Shown here: positions 27,498-36,552 of the stretch, piece after piece
Layout: every line of letters begins with the position of its first letter
Position numbering within the stretch: the stretch's first letter is position 1
Assembly (NCBI GenBank): GCA_019638575.1
Contig: JAHBTN010000017.1
Span: 1 to 64,000, forward strand
Direction: 5' to 3'
Source of the DNA: Ferruginibacter sp.
Lineage (GTDB): Bacteria > Bacteroidota > Bacteroidia > Chitinophagales > Chitinophagaceae
DNA length: 64,000 bases
Made by a program: the position numbers and the translations under genes
The notes under the pieces: model-generated
Seen by the model: the letters and a program-made list of their open reading frames with translations, nothing else
What the model was told of the DNA's origin: nothing
Database searches by the model: none

Positions 27498-29243
27498 ATG
27501 ATGAAAAAGAATTCTACCTCCAAATCAATGTCGTTCGTTAAGCTTAGTTTAACAATGATTTTAACTGTATTATTTTCATTTTTTTCTAATTCAATCTTTG
27601 CACATCGTGTAATTTCTTATACACCACCTTGTGTGTTAACCGGGCAAACGGTTACTATATCAACTATTGTAACTGCTACAGATGTTACAACCTGGTATCA
27701 CTGGCAATATCGTGTAAATGTACCGGGGGCTGCACCGGGGCCATGGATATTTTTGGATGGTAGCCCAACAGGTTTACCCGTTAATAATACAATTAACGGT
27801 ACTGTGTTTGCAGTTAGTAATGCAAACAGGGTTTCGGGCATAAATGATTATTGTTACGATTTAATTATTGCCAATGCAACAACAGCATTAAATAATATTG
27901 AGCTTAGGGTATTAATGGGTGCAGGTGCCGATCCTGAAATTGTAACCAGCCCAGTTTGGAATGGTGATGACCAGGCAACAACTGAAGCAAAAAGCATCCA
28001 GATAAGAGTAAAACCTGCTGCAGAAAATTGTTTTACTTCTTGTACAGATAATATTTTAGTTTTAAATCCACCTTCTTCACCATCAACCCCTATTGAAGAT
28101 TTTTATGGAGGTTTTGAATCAGGTGCGTTAAACTTTGCAGGTGTAAATGGAAATGGTAGTTCTATAACTGCTCAAACTGATTATACATTGTGGACATCAG
28201 GTTTCCCATCATCTAATTATTACAGCGTGGTAAACCATGCCGATACAATGATTTACCTGGCTACACCTTTTGCTCCTCATACCGGCAGGGATATGCTGGT
28301 TATTAATGAATCAAGTGATAATACAAGCAGGTTTTGGTATAAAACTTTAGTGGCACCAACATCACCAACTCAATTATATTATGCAGGCCCATTAACTTTT
28401 AAGGTTTGGGTTAGTAAAGTTAATGCAGGCCCTACACCAGAATTTGCATTATATGTAAATGGTACCAACAATTCAAATGTTGTTTCAAATATATCTACAG
28501 TGGCTGTTACAATGACAACAACTGCAGGGCAGCCCGGCAACGATGCTGGAGATTGGGTTCAGTACACACTTTCAGTTGTTGTGCCGCCAAATACTTATAA
28601 AAAAATAGAAGTAGGATTGCGTGGTAATAGTTCAACCGGAAGCAGTTTTGCTGTAGATGATATTTGCTTTGTGGCTCCACAAGCAGGTATTGTCCCACTT
28701 ACCCTAACTGCATTAACTGCAACATATAATAATGGTGTTACCAACCTAAGTTGGGGTACAGAGCAGGAAAGCAATACCGGTTATTTTGTTGTAGAACACA
28801 GTACAGATGGGGTTCATTTTTCTCCGTTGGCAAATATAATGGCAGCAGGATACAGCAACCACACACTGGCTTATAAATTTGCCGATAATAAAACAAAAGC
28901 TGGTCAGAATTTTTACCGTATTAAAGCTATGGATAAGGATGGCAGTTATCAATACAGTAATATAGCAAGTGTAAATGTAAAATTAAAAGGCTTGTTTGTT
29001 ACTGGTGTTTATCCAAGCCCGTTCAGCGATATGATTAATATCAGCGTTTCAAGTGAAAATAATTCAAATGCAACTGTAACACTTCTGGATTATACCGGTA
29101 AAAAAATAGCATCGAAAAATGCTGTTATATCAAAAGGAGTTACAGTAATTAGCTTAGATAACCTCGGAAGCTTGTCTGGCGGAATTTACATGGTAAGGGT
29201 ACAGGCAGGAGATGTTACATTAGTTCAAAAAGTTGTGAAATAA
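27498..29243 (+). CDS. Secreted protein with T9SS type A sorting domain
   Basis: The 581-residue product has an N-terminal signal peptide (cleavage near SIFAHR, ~residue 37 after a basic start). A central region resembles a carbohydrate-binding or jelly-roll domain (FYGGFESGALNF ... WVQYTLSVVVPPNTYKKIEVGLRG... FAVDDICF). A fibronectin-like segment (LTATYNNGVTNLSW..FVVEHSTDGVHF) and a C-terminal type IX secretion domain follow (VYPSPFSDMINI...LDYTGKKI...GIYMVRV...QKVVK). It would be moved to the cell surface or medium by T9SS. No catalytic motif was found. The 210 nt upstream hold no other gene. Confidence 0.85.
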   Translation: MMKKNSTSKSMSFVKLSLTMILTVLFSFFSNSIFAHRVISYTPPCVLTGQTVTISTIVTATDVTTWYHWQYRVNVPGAAPGPWIFLDGSPTGLPVNNTINGTVFAVSNANRVSGINDYCYDLIIANATTALNNIELRVLMGAGADPEIVTSPVWNGDDQATTEAKSIQIRVKPAAENCFTSCTDNILVLNPPSSPSTPIEDFYGGFESGALNFAGVNGNGSSITAQTDYTLWTSGFPSSNYYSVVNHADTMIYLATPFAPHTGRDMLVINESSDNTSRFWYKTLVAPTSPTQLYYAGPLTFKVWVSKVNAGPTPEFALYVNGTNNSNVVSNISTVAVTMTTTAGQPGNDAGDWVQYTLSVVVPPNTYKKIEVGLRGNSSTGSSFAVDDICFVAPQAGIVPLTLTALTATYNNGVTNLSWGTEQESNTGYFVVEHSTDGVHFSPLANIMAAGYSNHTLAYKFADNKTKAGQNFYRIKAMDKDGSYQYSNIASVNVKLKGLFVTGVYPSPFSDMINISVSSENNSNATVTLLDYTGKKIASKNAVISKGVTVISLDNLGSLSGGIYMVRVQAGDVTLVQKVVK

Positions 29244-29280
29244 TTTAAGATAGAGTTAACCAAGCACAAACAAAAGATGA

Positions 29281-29312
29281 CCCCTTGCATTTGCAAGGGG
29301 CTCTTTTTTTTA
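29281..29312 (+). terminator. Terminator of the T9SS protein gene
   Basis: CCCCTTGCA (29281-29289) and TGCAAGGGG (29292-29300) are followed by CTC and a run of T. Practically an 8-bp stem with a 4-nt loop. Confidence 0.75.
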
Positions 29313-29385
29313 ATTCTTACACTATTGAAAATAATTATTTGAGTGTACGGGCTAACCGGGTATTGAAATTAACGCTTGATTTAGT

Positions 29386-30597
29386 TTAATATTCCAGTTT
29401 TTTTAATTGCGGAAATTTTATCCATGTACCTGCAACTACCAATACCGACATGGCGCCGCCAAATATAATTGCAGGAACCGTACCTAACATCCTTGAGGTA
29501 ACTCCACTTTCAAACTGTCCCAGTTCGTTACTTGAATTAATAAAAATAAGGTTGATGGAAGCAACCCTGCCTCTTAACTCATCGGGAGTAAATAATTGCA
29601 GGATGGTACCTCTTACTACTACACTAACGGCGTCGCATAAACCTGCAACAAGCAATGCCATAAAACTAAGCCAATAAACTTTTGATAATCCAAAAATAAT
29701 TATACATAACCCAAAACAGGCTACAGCCATCAGCATTTTTAAACCTTGCTTTTGTTTCATTGGGTATCTTACTAAAATTCCAACACTAATAAGGCTTCCT
29801 ATATCCATGGCTGCATTTAAAAAACCATATCCAATAGCACCTGTATGTAATACCGTACTTGCCACTTCGGGGATAAAAGCTACCGCACCTCCAAAAAGCA
29901 CAGCAAAAAGATCAAGCGAAATTACGCCCAGTAAATTTTTATTGTGATATACAAACGAAAATCCTTTTTTTATAGATGTAATCATTGGCTCATTAGCTTT
30001 TACATTTACAGGCGGTTTGGGTAATAATTGTAAAGCAAATATGCCTGCAATAAAAATAAGAGCGGCAGTTACAAAGTAAGCGCCTGGTATCCCAAGTATT
30101 GCAATTAAAAGCCCGCCAATGGCATGCCCCCCAATTGATGAAATAAGCCAGGTAGAAGAGTTATAAGATATTGCATTTTGTAGTTCTTCACGAGGTACAA
30201 TTGCAGCAATCATGCTGTTTGCAGCGGGGCCGGCAAAAGAACGGATGATACCTGTGCAAAAAACAACAGATAAAATTACACTTAGCTTTGTAGAATTGGT
30301 GAACTGAAAATAGGGGAGGCTGATAATGGCAAGCATTAATCCGCAAAGTGTATAAAAAGCATAAGACCAAACAAGGATATTTTTTTTGTTATGCTTGTCA
30401 ATATAATGCCCTGCAAATAATGCTGCAATAACAGCAGGAACAAACTCTGCAAGGCCGGCAAACCCCACCATATATGTACTTGCTAAGTGAAATACCTGGT
30501 AAATTACAATTGTGGTTATCATTCGTAACCCAAGCACAAAAAACAAACGTGAAAATATAAAATGCCTGAATTCTTTGGTGAGCGTTTTGCTGATCAT
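29386..30597 (-). CDS. MFS transporter
   Basis: The 403-residue protein has about twelve hydrophobic helices and MFS loops: GHYIDKHNKKNILV is the loop 2-3 motif (G-x-x-x-D-x-x-x-R/K-K). It resembles the EntS/LmrP-like efflux group. FAGPAANSMIAAIVPREELQNAIS and FTPDELRGRVASINLI are typical of these exporters. The substrate is unknown. It is the last gene of the minus-strand run that begins with the antitoxin; the gap to the kinase gene is nine nt. Confidence 0.88.
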   Translation of the reverse strand: MISKTLTKEFRHFIFSRLFFVLGLRMITTIVIYQVFHLASTYMVGFAGLAEFVPAVIAALFAGHYIDKHNKKNILVWSYAFYTLCGLMLAIISLPYFQFTNSTKLSVILSVVFCTGIIRSFAGPAANSMIAAIVPREELQNAISYNSSTWLISSIGGHAIGGLLIAILGIPGAYFVTAALIFIAGIFALQLLPKPPVNVKANEPMITSIKKGFSFVYHNKNLLGVISLDLFAVLFGGAVAFIPEVASTVLHTGAIGYGFLNAAMDIGSLISVGILVRYPMKQKQGLKMLMAVACFGLCIIIFGLSKVYWLSFMALLVAGLCDAVSVVVRGTILQLFTPDELRGRVASINLIFINSSNELGQFESGVTSRMLGTVPAIIFGGAMSVLVVAGTWIKFPQLKKLEY

Positions 30598-30606
30598 TTT
30601 TAAAAA

Positions 30607-31239
30607 TTATGGCAAAGTTATATAATGCTGCCCATCTTCATATTCCTTATCCAAAGCGTTTATGATGGTATTAAGATGCTCGGCATTGCCCAGGAAATCG
30701 GCATTATTTGCATCAACATATAGTGTTTTTATGTTGTGTTGTTTTATGTATTGTGTATAGGTTTCCTGTAAAGTAAATAAATAATCGTTGGGTATAGCTT
30801 GCTCGTAGTTCCTGTTACGTTTCCTGATGTTTTCCTGTAATTTTTTTACCGGCGTATGCAGGTAAATAACAATATCGGGTTGTATAATTTGAGGATTGAT
30901 GATATCAAAAAGTTTTTGATAAAGCCTGAACTCTTCTTCGGGCAGATTTACTTTGGCAAACAAGAGGCATTTTGTAAATAAATAATCGGATATAGTAACT
31001 GTTTGAAACATATCTTTTGTTTGTAACAGCTCTTTTAGTTGTTTATACCGCTCAGCCATAAAGAAAAGTTCCAACGGAAAAGCATACTGGGCAGGGTCTT
31101 CATAAAACCTGGGTAAAAAAGGGTTATCAGCAAATTCTTCCAGTATAAGCCTGGCATTGTAATGTTTACTTAATAAATGTGCCAGTGTAGTTTTACCGGC
31201 CCCAATATTTCCCTCAATGGTAACAAAATTATATTTCAT
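30607..31239 (-). CDS. Deoxynucleoside kinase
   Basis: Salvage kinase that phosphorylates deoxynucleosides, 210 residues. P-loop GNIGAGKTT at ~8-16, then ILEEFADNPFLPRFYEDP, the ERYKQL segment, and the lid KRNRNYEQAIPNDYL. It belongs to the dAK/dGK-like dNK family; which base it prefers cannot be told. The open frame extends to 31263, but ATG 31239 gives the family start MKYNFVTIEGNIG. It lies 50 nt after folK in the same run. Confidence 0.9.
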   Translation of the reverse strand: MKYNFVTIEGNIGAGKTTLAHLLSKHYNARLILEEFADNPFLPRFYEDPAQYAFPLELFFMAERYKQLKELLQTKDMFQTVTISDYLFTKCLLFAKVNLPEEEFRLYQKLFDIINPQIIQPDIVIYLHTPVKKLQENIRKRNRNYEQAIPNDYLFTLQETYTQYIKQHNIKTLYVDANNADFLGNAEHLNTIINALDKEYEDGQHYITLP

Positions 31240-31289
31240 GCAGTAGTATAATACGAACTGCAAAATAAGTGTAAACAGGTTTTATGGCA

Positions 31290-31769
31290 TTAAAACTTTT
31301 TCACATCCAGTCTGTCGGCACAGTGTATAAGTAATTGATGTATTGTTTTGTTAAAGATAGGATGTATAAATTGTGGAGAGAGTTCATTCATTGGCACCAA
31401 TACAAAACGCCTGTTTGGTATTTGTGGATGCGGTATGGAGATACCTTCTTCTTCAATAATGTCTTTGTTAAAGAATAAGATATCGATATCTATAATCCTG
31501 GGTGCATTTTTAACAGTACGTACCCTGCCCATTTTCTTTTCAATATTTAAAATAGTATGCATCACTTGCCTGGCAGATAATGCAGTTTCTACTACAACAA
31601 CCTGGTTTAAAAAATCGGCTTGTTTAACATTGCCCCAGGCTGCGGTAACGTACAGGCTTGATGAACGGGTTACCTGGCCTATTTTGTTTTCAATATGCTT
31701 AACGGCAATGGACAATTGCTTTTTGTTGTTGCCTATGTTGCTGCCCAATAAAAGATAAGTTTTGTTCAT
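31290..31769 (-). CDS. folK: 2-amino-4-hydroxy-6-hydroxymethyldihydropteridine pyrophosphokinase
   Basis: HPPK of folate biosynthesis, which transfers pyrophosphate from ATP to the pterin. The 159-residue protein starts with YLLLGSNIGN. It carries FLNQVVVVET, the loop IEKKMGRVR, and the signature APRIIDIDILFF followed by IPHPQIPNRRFVLVPM. All elements are present. Its ATG overlaps the RES toxin stop by four nt (ATGA), so translation is probably coupled to the toxin gene. Confidence 0.96.
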   Translation of the reverse strand: MNKTYLLLGSNIGNNKKQLSIAVKHIENKIGQVTRSSSLYVTAAWGNVKQADFLNQVVVVETALSARQVMHTILNIEKKMGRVRTVKNAPRIIDIDILFFNKDIIEEEGISIPHPQIPNRRFVLVPMNELSPQFIHPIFNKTIHQLLIHCADRLDVKKF

Positions 31770-32224
31770 TTGAAAGTATAAAGCCTTTCATCAAAAATAA
31801 AGGGTTTTGATGTTTTGATCTTCACCTTTTTAAAATCCCTGTGGTTAGGATTAATTAAATAATTATGCTCTTCGGGGATTATGGCCGATGGTACTTGTAA
31901 AACCAGGTTTAAGTTATTATTGATAAATTCTGTCCCCATAAAAGCAGTATAGTCCTCGTCTTCAATCCAGCTAGGTTTTAGTTTATTTGTATTTATTTTT
32001 TTTATAGATACATCGTCGGGTACATAAATAGAAAGGATATGGTATAGTTTCTGAATATCATTAAAACCAATATGTACTAATAATTCCAGCGCACATAATG
32101 AAATATGCTCAGCTGTGTACAGCATGCTGCTGCCTGGTTTATTCCACCGGGCACCTTTTAGTTTAGCGCCTAAACCGGAAATGTCGTTTTTATAATGTGA
32201 ATTAACTATCCTGTAAACAATCAT
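31766..32224 (-). CDS. RES-domain toxin
   Basis: Toxin of a RES-Xre toxin-antitoxin pair, 152 residues. The RES fold is marked by the Arg in YRIVNSHY, the GARWNKPGSSMLYTAEH block, and LCALELLVHIG, which supplies the Glu. Characterised members (for example MbcT) degrade NAD+. The start overlaps the antitoxin stop by four nt (ATGA), and the end overlaps folK by four nt. Length is normal and no motif appears lost. Confidence 0.9.
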   Translation of the reverse strand: MIVYRIVNSHYKNDISGLGAKLKGARWNKPGSSMLYTAEHISLCALELLVHIGFNDIQKLYHILSIYVPDDVSIKKINTNKLKPSWIEDEDYTAFMGTEFINNNLNLVLQVPSAIIPEEHNYLINPNHRDFKKVKIKTSKPFIFDERLYTFK

Positions 32225-32673
32225 GCAAATAGTCCATGTTGAATTCTGTGTAATTGTGTTAATATCCTTTCAATGCCACTTGCCGATGTTAAAGATTCAA
32301 AAGAGAGGTTCCCGCCTAGCATATAAGGGTTCCGCTTTAGCCAATTGTAAAAGTTTTCAACCTTTCCAAAAGTAAATGTGCCTTCTTTTAATACATTTTC
32401 TATTTGTAATGCACGTTCGGCATTAATGGGAGCAAAACTTCCATTGTTTTTTGCATAGCGTTGCAAAGTACGTTCGCTTACATGCAATATAGATGCCCAT
32501 TCTGCTTGTGTAAAGGGTGCTTTATCGGCTATTTTTTTAAATTCTGAGTAATTAAAGTCTTTTACTTTTATGGGTGAGATGACTTTAGTGCTCCTGTAAA
32601 CAGGCTTTGATTCTTCGCCTTTTGATTGTGAAGTGATTAATTTATTTACTGTATTTTTTTCTTTCTTTTTCAT
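32221..32673 (-). CDS. Xre/MbcA/ParS-type antitoxin
   Basis: The 150-residue DNA-binding antitoxin has a helix-turn-helix in FTQAEWASILHVSERTLQRYAK (~60-80) and the C-terminal toxin-binding domain (DUF2384-like) in FYNWLKRNPYMLGG...ERILTQLHRIQHG. The open frame runs back to 32742, but that part spans the promoter and operators, so ATG 32673 (MKKKEKN) is the likely start. The antitoxin should repress its own operon, which appears to include folK, a deoxynucleoside kinase and an MFS exporter. Confidence 0.9.
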   Translation of the reverse strand: MKKKEKNTVNKLITSQSKGEESKPVYRSTKVISPIKVKDFNYSEFKKIADKAPFTQAEWASILHVSERTLQRYAKNNGSFAPINAERALQIENVLKEGTFTFGKVENFYNWLKRNPYMLGGNLSFESLTSASGIERILTQLHRIQHGLFA

Positions 32674-32679
32674 ATAGTC

Positions 32680-32724
32680 CGACAGATGTCGTACAAATAT
32701 ACGACAAATGTCGCTGGCTTCAAA
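32680..32724 (-). promoter_or_regulatory. Promoter and operators of the toxin-antitoxin operon
   Basis: On the minus strand TTTG (32721-32724), 19 nt, TATATTTG (32694-32701) is an exact Bacteroidota promoter. Two 12-bp palindromes bracket the -7 box: CGACAAATGTCG (32702-32713) and CGACAGATGTCG (32680-32691). Their centres are 22 bp apart, about two helical turns. The -7 box is also inside GTCGTA...TACGAC (32688-32705). The layout fits autorepression by the Xre antitoxin. Confidence 0.7.
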
Positions 32725-32778
32725 ATTTTTTTGATTCCTCATTAACTAATAGCTTTACGGCCTCAATAAGTTTTCTTT

Positions 32779-33891
32779 ATGCAACAATATAGTCAGGTAA
32801 GGGCCATGCTGGCAATTACCAAAGCAAGCCTCAAAGCTATTTTCAGAAGTCCGTCGGCAGTAGCATTTAGTTTTGTTTTTCCTTTTGTTTTTATCCTGGT
32901 ATTTGGATTTATTGGTAACAATGGCAGGGCGCCCGTTTTTAGAATTGTGATAGATAAAAGCAGTGATACTGCCAATGCATTTTATGATTCGCTCAAGGCA
33001 AGTTCAAATATTAAAATTGTGTCTTTTGCTAATAATGATGAACTGCACGACAATATCATCAAAGGAAAAATTGCCGGGATCCTTAAAATATCCAAATCGC
33101 AAAGCAGTAATCATGAATACAGTTATACATTAAAAAGTTCAAACGCAAGTAATGATAAATGGCCGCAGTTATTGCCTGTACTTAATGCCATAGCCAATAA
33201 GGTTAGCGATGTAAAGTATGAAAACCGGCCAACTTATGCTGTGGCTGATTTTAATTACCAGCGTGATATAGAAACAGTGAGAGAATACAAGACCATTGAT
33301 TTTATCCTGCCCGGGCAATTGGGTTTTTCATTATTAAGTTCGGGTGTTTTTGGTGTTGCGTTCATGTTTTTCAACCTGAGGAATACTTTGGTTCTTAAAA
33401 GGTTCTTTGCCACACCCATCAGCCGCACTTATATTGTTTTGGGCGAAGCATTAAGCAGGGTGCTTTTTCAATTGCTTACTGCAATTGTAATTATCATAGC
33501 TGGCCGATACCTGTTTGGTTTTACATTGGTAAAAGGTTTTGTTACAGTTATAAATATGATGGTGCTTAGCTTTATAGGCTTATTGGTGTTTATGGGCCTG
33601 GGTTTTATTGTAAGCGGCCTGGCAAAGAATGAAAGCACCATTCCGCCTTTTGCCAACCTGCTCACTTTGCCACAATTTTTACTGGGCGGCACTTTTTTTT
33701 CTGTAGATGTTTTTCCTAAATGGCTGCAACCAATTTCAAACGCAATGCCGCTTACGCATTTAAATACAGCGCTTCGCAGCGTGGCTTTTGAGGGCCAAAA
33801 TTTATGGCAGGTACGTACAGAGATTGGTATATTACTATTATGGGGTATTGCTGTTTATTTTGTTGCCATAAAAGTTTTTAAATGGGAGTAG
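32779..33891 (+). CDS. ABC-2 type transporter permease
   Basis: The 370-residue permease has an N-terminal helix (FSFVFPFVFILVFGFIG), a large outside domain (~45-165), then five helices near the C-terminus (from PGQLGFSLLSSGVFGVAFM to the final LLLWGIAVYFVAIKVF). This is the YhgE/DrrB-like ABC2_membrane_3 layout. The motif LGGTFFSVDVFPKWLQPISNAMPLTHL is typical. No ATPase gene is adjacent, so the partner is encoded elsewhere. Divergent from the antitoxin. Confidence 0.88.
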   Translation: MQQYSQVRAMLAITKASLKAIFRSPSAVAFSFVFPFVFILVFGFIGNNGRAPVFRIVIDKSSDTANAFYDSLKASSNIKIVSFANNDELHDNIIKGKIAGILKISKSQSSNHEYSYTLKSSNASNDKWPQLLPVLNAIANKVSDVKYENRPTYAVADFNYQRDIETVREYKTIDFILPGQLGFSLLSSGVFGVAFMFFNLRNTLVLKRFFATPISRTYIVLGEALSRVLFQLLTAIVIIIAGRYLFGFTLVKGFVTVINMMVLSFIGLLVFMGLGFIVSGLAKNESTIPPFANLLTLPQFLLGGTFFSVDVFPKWLQPISNAMPLTHLNTALRSVAFEGQNLWQVRTEIGILLLWGIAVYFVAIKVFKWE

Positions 33892-33894
33892 CGT

Positions 33895-34428
33895 ATGAAT
33901 AAAAAGTTGATAAAAGGTTTTTTTATTGTGTTAGCAGTGTTATTCATAATCATAACATTGTTTTCATTGTTTATACCATCAAAACTGATGGTAACAAGAG
34001 CGGTGGTTATTAATGCAACAACTGAAAAAGTGTATCAGCAAATTAATAACCTGCAAAACTGGAAACACTGGCAGCCTGTATTCATGCACGATTCGGCTTC
34101 AATGAAATTTGTTACAGATACAAACGGCATAAGTAATGAAAGTGAATGGGGCGATGATGATTCAAAAAACAGGCTTATCATAACAGGTAAAAAAGAAAAT
34201 ACAGTTTTTATTACTTTAAAACGTGATGGAGAAAATGATGTGCTTAATACCATCAAAGTTTTGCCATTAGCCGATTCAATGCAGGTACAGGCCGAGTGGA
34301 ATGTGCTTATTAAATTGAAATGGTATCCCTGGGAAAAATTTTATGGCATTTTTATGGAGAAACTTACCGGCCATGGTTACGAGGAAGCATTAAACAGCTT
34401 GAAAAAATATGTTGAAGAAAATCAGTAA
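33895..34428 (+). CDS. SRPBCC-family membrane-anchored protein
   Basis: The 177-residue protein has one N-terminal membrane helix (~8-28) and a START/Bet v1-like domain: VVINATTEKVYQQINNLQNWKHWQP, then SEWGDDDSKNRLIITG, and ending HGYEEALNSLKKYVEE. Such polyketide cyclase/dehydrase-like proteins bind hydrophobic ligands; the ligand is unknown. It begins three nt after the ABC permease stop, so the two are probably cotranscribed. Its end overlaps anmK (convergent) by seven nt. Confidence 0.82.
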   Translation: MNKKLIKGFFIVLAVLFIIITLFSLFIPSKLMVTRAVVINATTEKVYQQINNLQNWKHWQPVFMHDSASMKFVTDTNGISNESEWGDDDSKNRLIITGKKENTVFITLKRDGENDVLNTIKVLPLADSMQVQAEWNVLIKLKWYPWEKFYGIFMEKLTGHGYEEALNSLKKYVEENQ

Positions 34429-35621
34429 GGGAAACTGATTTTTCCCATGCTAACCGGGATGATTTGCTTTGCCTGCTTTTTAAAAACAAGATGATTGCCA
34501 GCCACACATTCATTGGCAAGTAATGCAAAAAGTATGGCTTCTTTTGCATCTGGATTTATACCGGTACTTGCAGTGCTGTTGAATATACATTCCGGCAATT
34601 GTGTTTTTAGGTTATCTATCAATAAAGGATTATGTATACCTCCGCCACTTATAAAAAGCTTTACCCCATTTTTTTTATTTACACATTTTCCAATGGCAGC
34701 AGCAATGGTATCGGCTGTAAACTTATTAAGTGTGGCCATGGTATCGGCAACAGGTAAATCGTTGGTGCCTGTTTTAATTTTTGCATTTTGCAAATAAGCA
34801 AGGTTAAAAAGTTCGGGGCCGGTTGTTTTAGGAAAACCAATATTAAAAAAAGCCACTGACTTCAATTCATTAAGCAATTCAATATTAACCAAACCTGTTT
34901 TAGCTACTGCCGCATCTTCGTCGTAAAACATACCGGGAAATTGTTCCTGCATATATGCATCCATAATACAGTTGCCTGGGCCGGTATCTGTACAAATCAT
35001 TTTGCCATCTTCATGGCCGGGCAGGTAAGTGAAATTTGCTATGCCTCCTATGTTTAGTAATACTCTTTCTTCGCCTTGCTTACTAAAAAGTAGATAATCG
35101 CCATAACCCGCCAGCGGTGCGCCTTCGCCGCCGGCAGCAATATTTTTTTGCCTGAAATCGCTAATGCAGATGATACCCGTAGCAACTGACAGGTGATCGC
35201 CATCGCCAATTTGTAATGTAGCATTACCAAATTCCTTTAGCTTGTGTAAACTTGCCGGTGCATGATAAATGCTTTGCCCATGGCTTGCAATCAAATCAAC
35301 TGAATCTTTGTTAATATTCCATTTGCGTAAACATTGATTAATAATGCCCGCATGTTGCAGTGCAATCCAGGGGTTTAGCAATGTAAGTTTTTCAAGATTA
35401 ACATCTTTTTTACTGAAAACCGATCTTACTTCTTTTTTAAAATTATCCGTATATGCAATACTGTCAAATTGCAGAAGTTCCAATTTGGTTTCTAAGCCGC
35501 TGCCACTAATTTTACACAAAGCAATATCCAATCCATCCAGCGAAGTGCCGCTCATTAAACCGATAATAGTGCGTTGCGGTTTACCGGCAATAGTATATAA
35601 GTGTTGGATATTGCTGTTCAT
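34422..35621 (-). CDS. anmK: Anhydro-N-acetylmuramic acid kinase
   Basis: Cleaves and phosphorylates 1,6-anhydro-MurNAc to MurNAc-6-phosphate in cell-wall recycling. The 399-residue sugar-kinase-fold protein has IIGLMSGTSLDGLDIALC (~17-34), GEGAPLAGYGDYLLF, LNIGGIANFTYL, TDTGPGNCIMDAY and FISGGGIHNPLL. All ATP- and sugar-binding blocks are present. It starts one nt after queG in the same direction. The product is the substrate of MurQ encoded at 56.6 kb. Confidence 0.96.
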   Translation of the reverse strand: MNSNIQHLYTIAGKPQRTIIGLMSGTSLDGLDIALCKISGSGLETKLELLQFDSIAYTDNFKKEVRSVFSKKDVNLEKLTLLNPWIALQHAGIINQCLRKWNINKDSVDLIASHGQSIYHAPASLHKLKEFGNATLQIGDGDHLSVATGIICISDFRQKNIAAGGEGAPLAGYGDYLLFSKQGEERVLLNIGGIANFTYLPGHEDGKMICTDTGPGNCIMDAYMQEQFPGMFYDEDAAVAKTGLVNIELLNELKSVAFFNIGFPKTTGPELFNLAYLQNAKIKTGTNDLPVADTMATLNKFTADTIAAAIGKCVNKKNGVKLFISGGGIHNPLLIDNLKTQLPECIFNSTASTGINPDAKEAILFALLANECVAGNHLVFKKQAKQIIPVSMGKISFPY

Positions 35622-35622
35622 C

Positions 35623-36552
35623 TTATTCTTTTATAAATTCCAGGTTGCGTTTTATCCCTTCAAACTTACTTCTTTTTAATGGTGAGTTTTTAAATATCGT
35701 CTTGAAAGATTCTTCAGTCAGTTCTTCCCAATCCTGCAAGGAAAAATTCAGTACTTGAGGTATTGCTTTAAAAGCTGCTTCATTATTGGGTTTCGAAAAA
35801 CGGTTCCAGGGGCATACATCCTGGCATACATCACAGCCAAACATCCAGTTTTCAAATTTTCCTTTCATAGCACCGGGTATAAGTGCATCTTTTAATTCGA
35901 TGGTGAAATACGATATGCATTTACTGCCATCTATAACTTTATCGGGTAAAATGGCATCGGTGGGGCAATTATCAATACACCTGGTGCAAGTACCACAATA
36001 ATCTTTCACAATTTCATTTTCATATTTTAATTCCAGGTCAACAATCAGCGTGGCAATAAAAAAAAATGAGCCGTTTTGTTTGTTGATAAGATTTCCATTT
36101 TTACCTATCCATCCTATGCCGCATTTTTGTGCCCAGGCCCTTTCTAAAACGGGTGCGCTATCAACAAAACCACGGCCTTGTATTTCTCCAACCTGTTCTT
36201 TTAGCTGTTGTAAAAATAATTTTAGTTTAGCCCTTATCACTTCATGATAATCTTTACCAAAAGCATATTTTGAAATTTTAGGGGCATTTATTTGTTGTTG
36301 ATCAGCAGTAAAATAATTGTAGAGTAAGGTAATTACAGATTTTGCGCCGGGTACCAGTTTTGACGGATCTATCCTGAGGTCGAAATAATTTTCCATGTAT
36401 TGCATGCTTCCATGCATATTTTTATTTAGCCATTGTTCCAGTCTTTTTGCATCTTCATCTAAAACTCCGGCTTTGGCAATGCCGCAGTAATCAAACCCAT
36501 GCTGCAAGGCTAATGATTTGATGAAATCCGTATTTCTCTCAATATTGGTCAT
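35623..36552 (-). CDS. queG: Epoxyqueuosine reductase
   Basis: Cobalamin-dependent iron-sulfur enzyme that makes queuosine in tRNA from epoxyqueuosine. The 309-residue protein has GFDYCGIAKAG at the start, SVITLLYNYF, GWIGKNGNLI, and two [4Fe-4S] sets, CGTCTRCIDNCPTDAI and CDVCQDVCPWN. The C-terminal HEAT-like extension of longer QueGs is absent, as in many Bacteroidota. It overlaps the upstream gene by four nt and is followed at once by anmK. Confidence 0.95.
   Translation of the reverse strand: MTNIERNTDFIKSLALQHGFDYCGIAKAGVLDEDAKRLEQWLNKNMHGSMQYMENYFDLRIDPSKLVPGAKSVITLLYNYFTADQQQINAPKISKYAFGKDYHEVIRAKLKLFLQQLKEQVGEIQGRGFVDSAPVLERAWAQKCGIGWIGKNGNLINKQNGSFFFIATLIVDLELKYENEIVKDYCGTCTRCIDNCPTDAILPDKVIDGSKCISYFTIELKDALIPGAMKGKFENWMFGCDVCQDVCPWNRFSKPNNEAAFKAIPQVLNFSLQDWEELTEESFKTIFKNSPLKRSKFEGIKRNLEFIKE

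Noticed and set aside
32674-32742. Extended N-terminus of the antitoxin
   Set aside because: It would be encoded by the promoter and both operators, so the message could not contain it.
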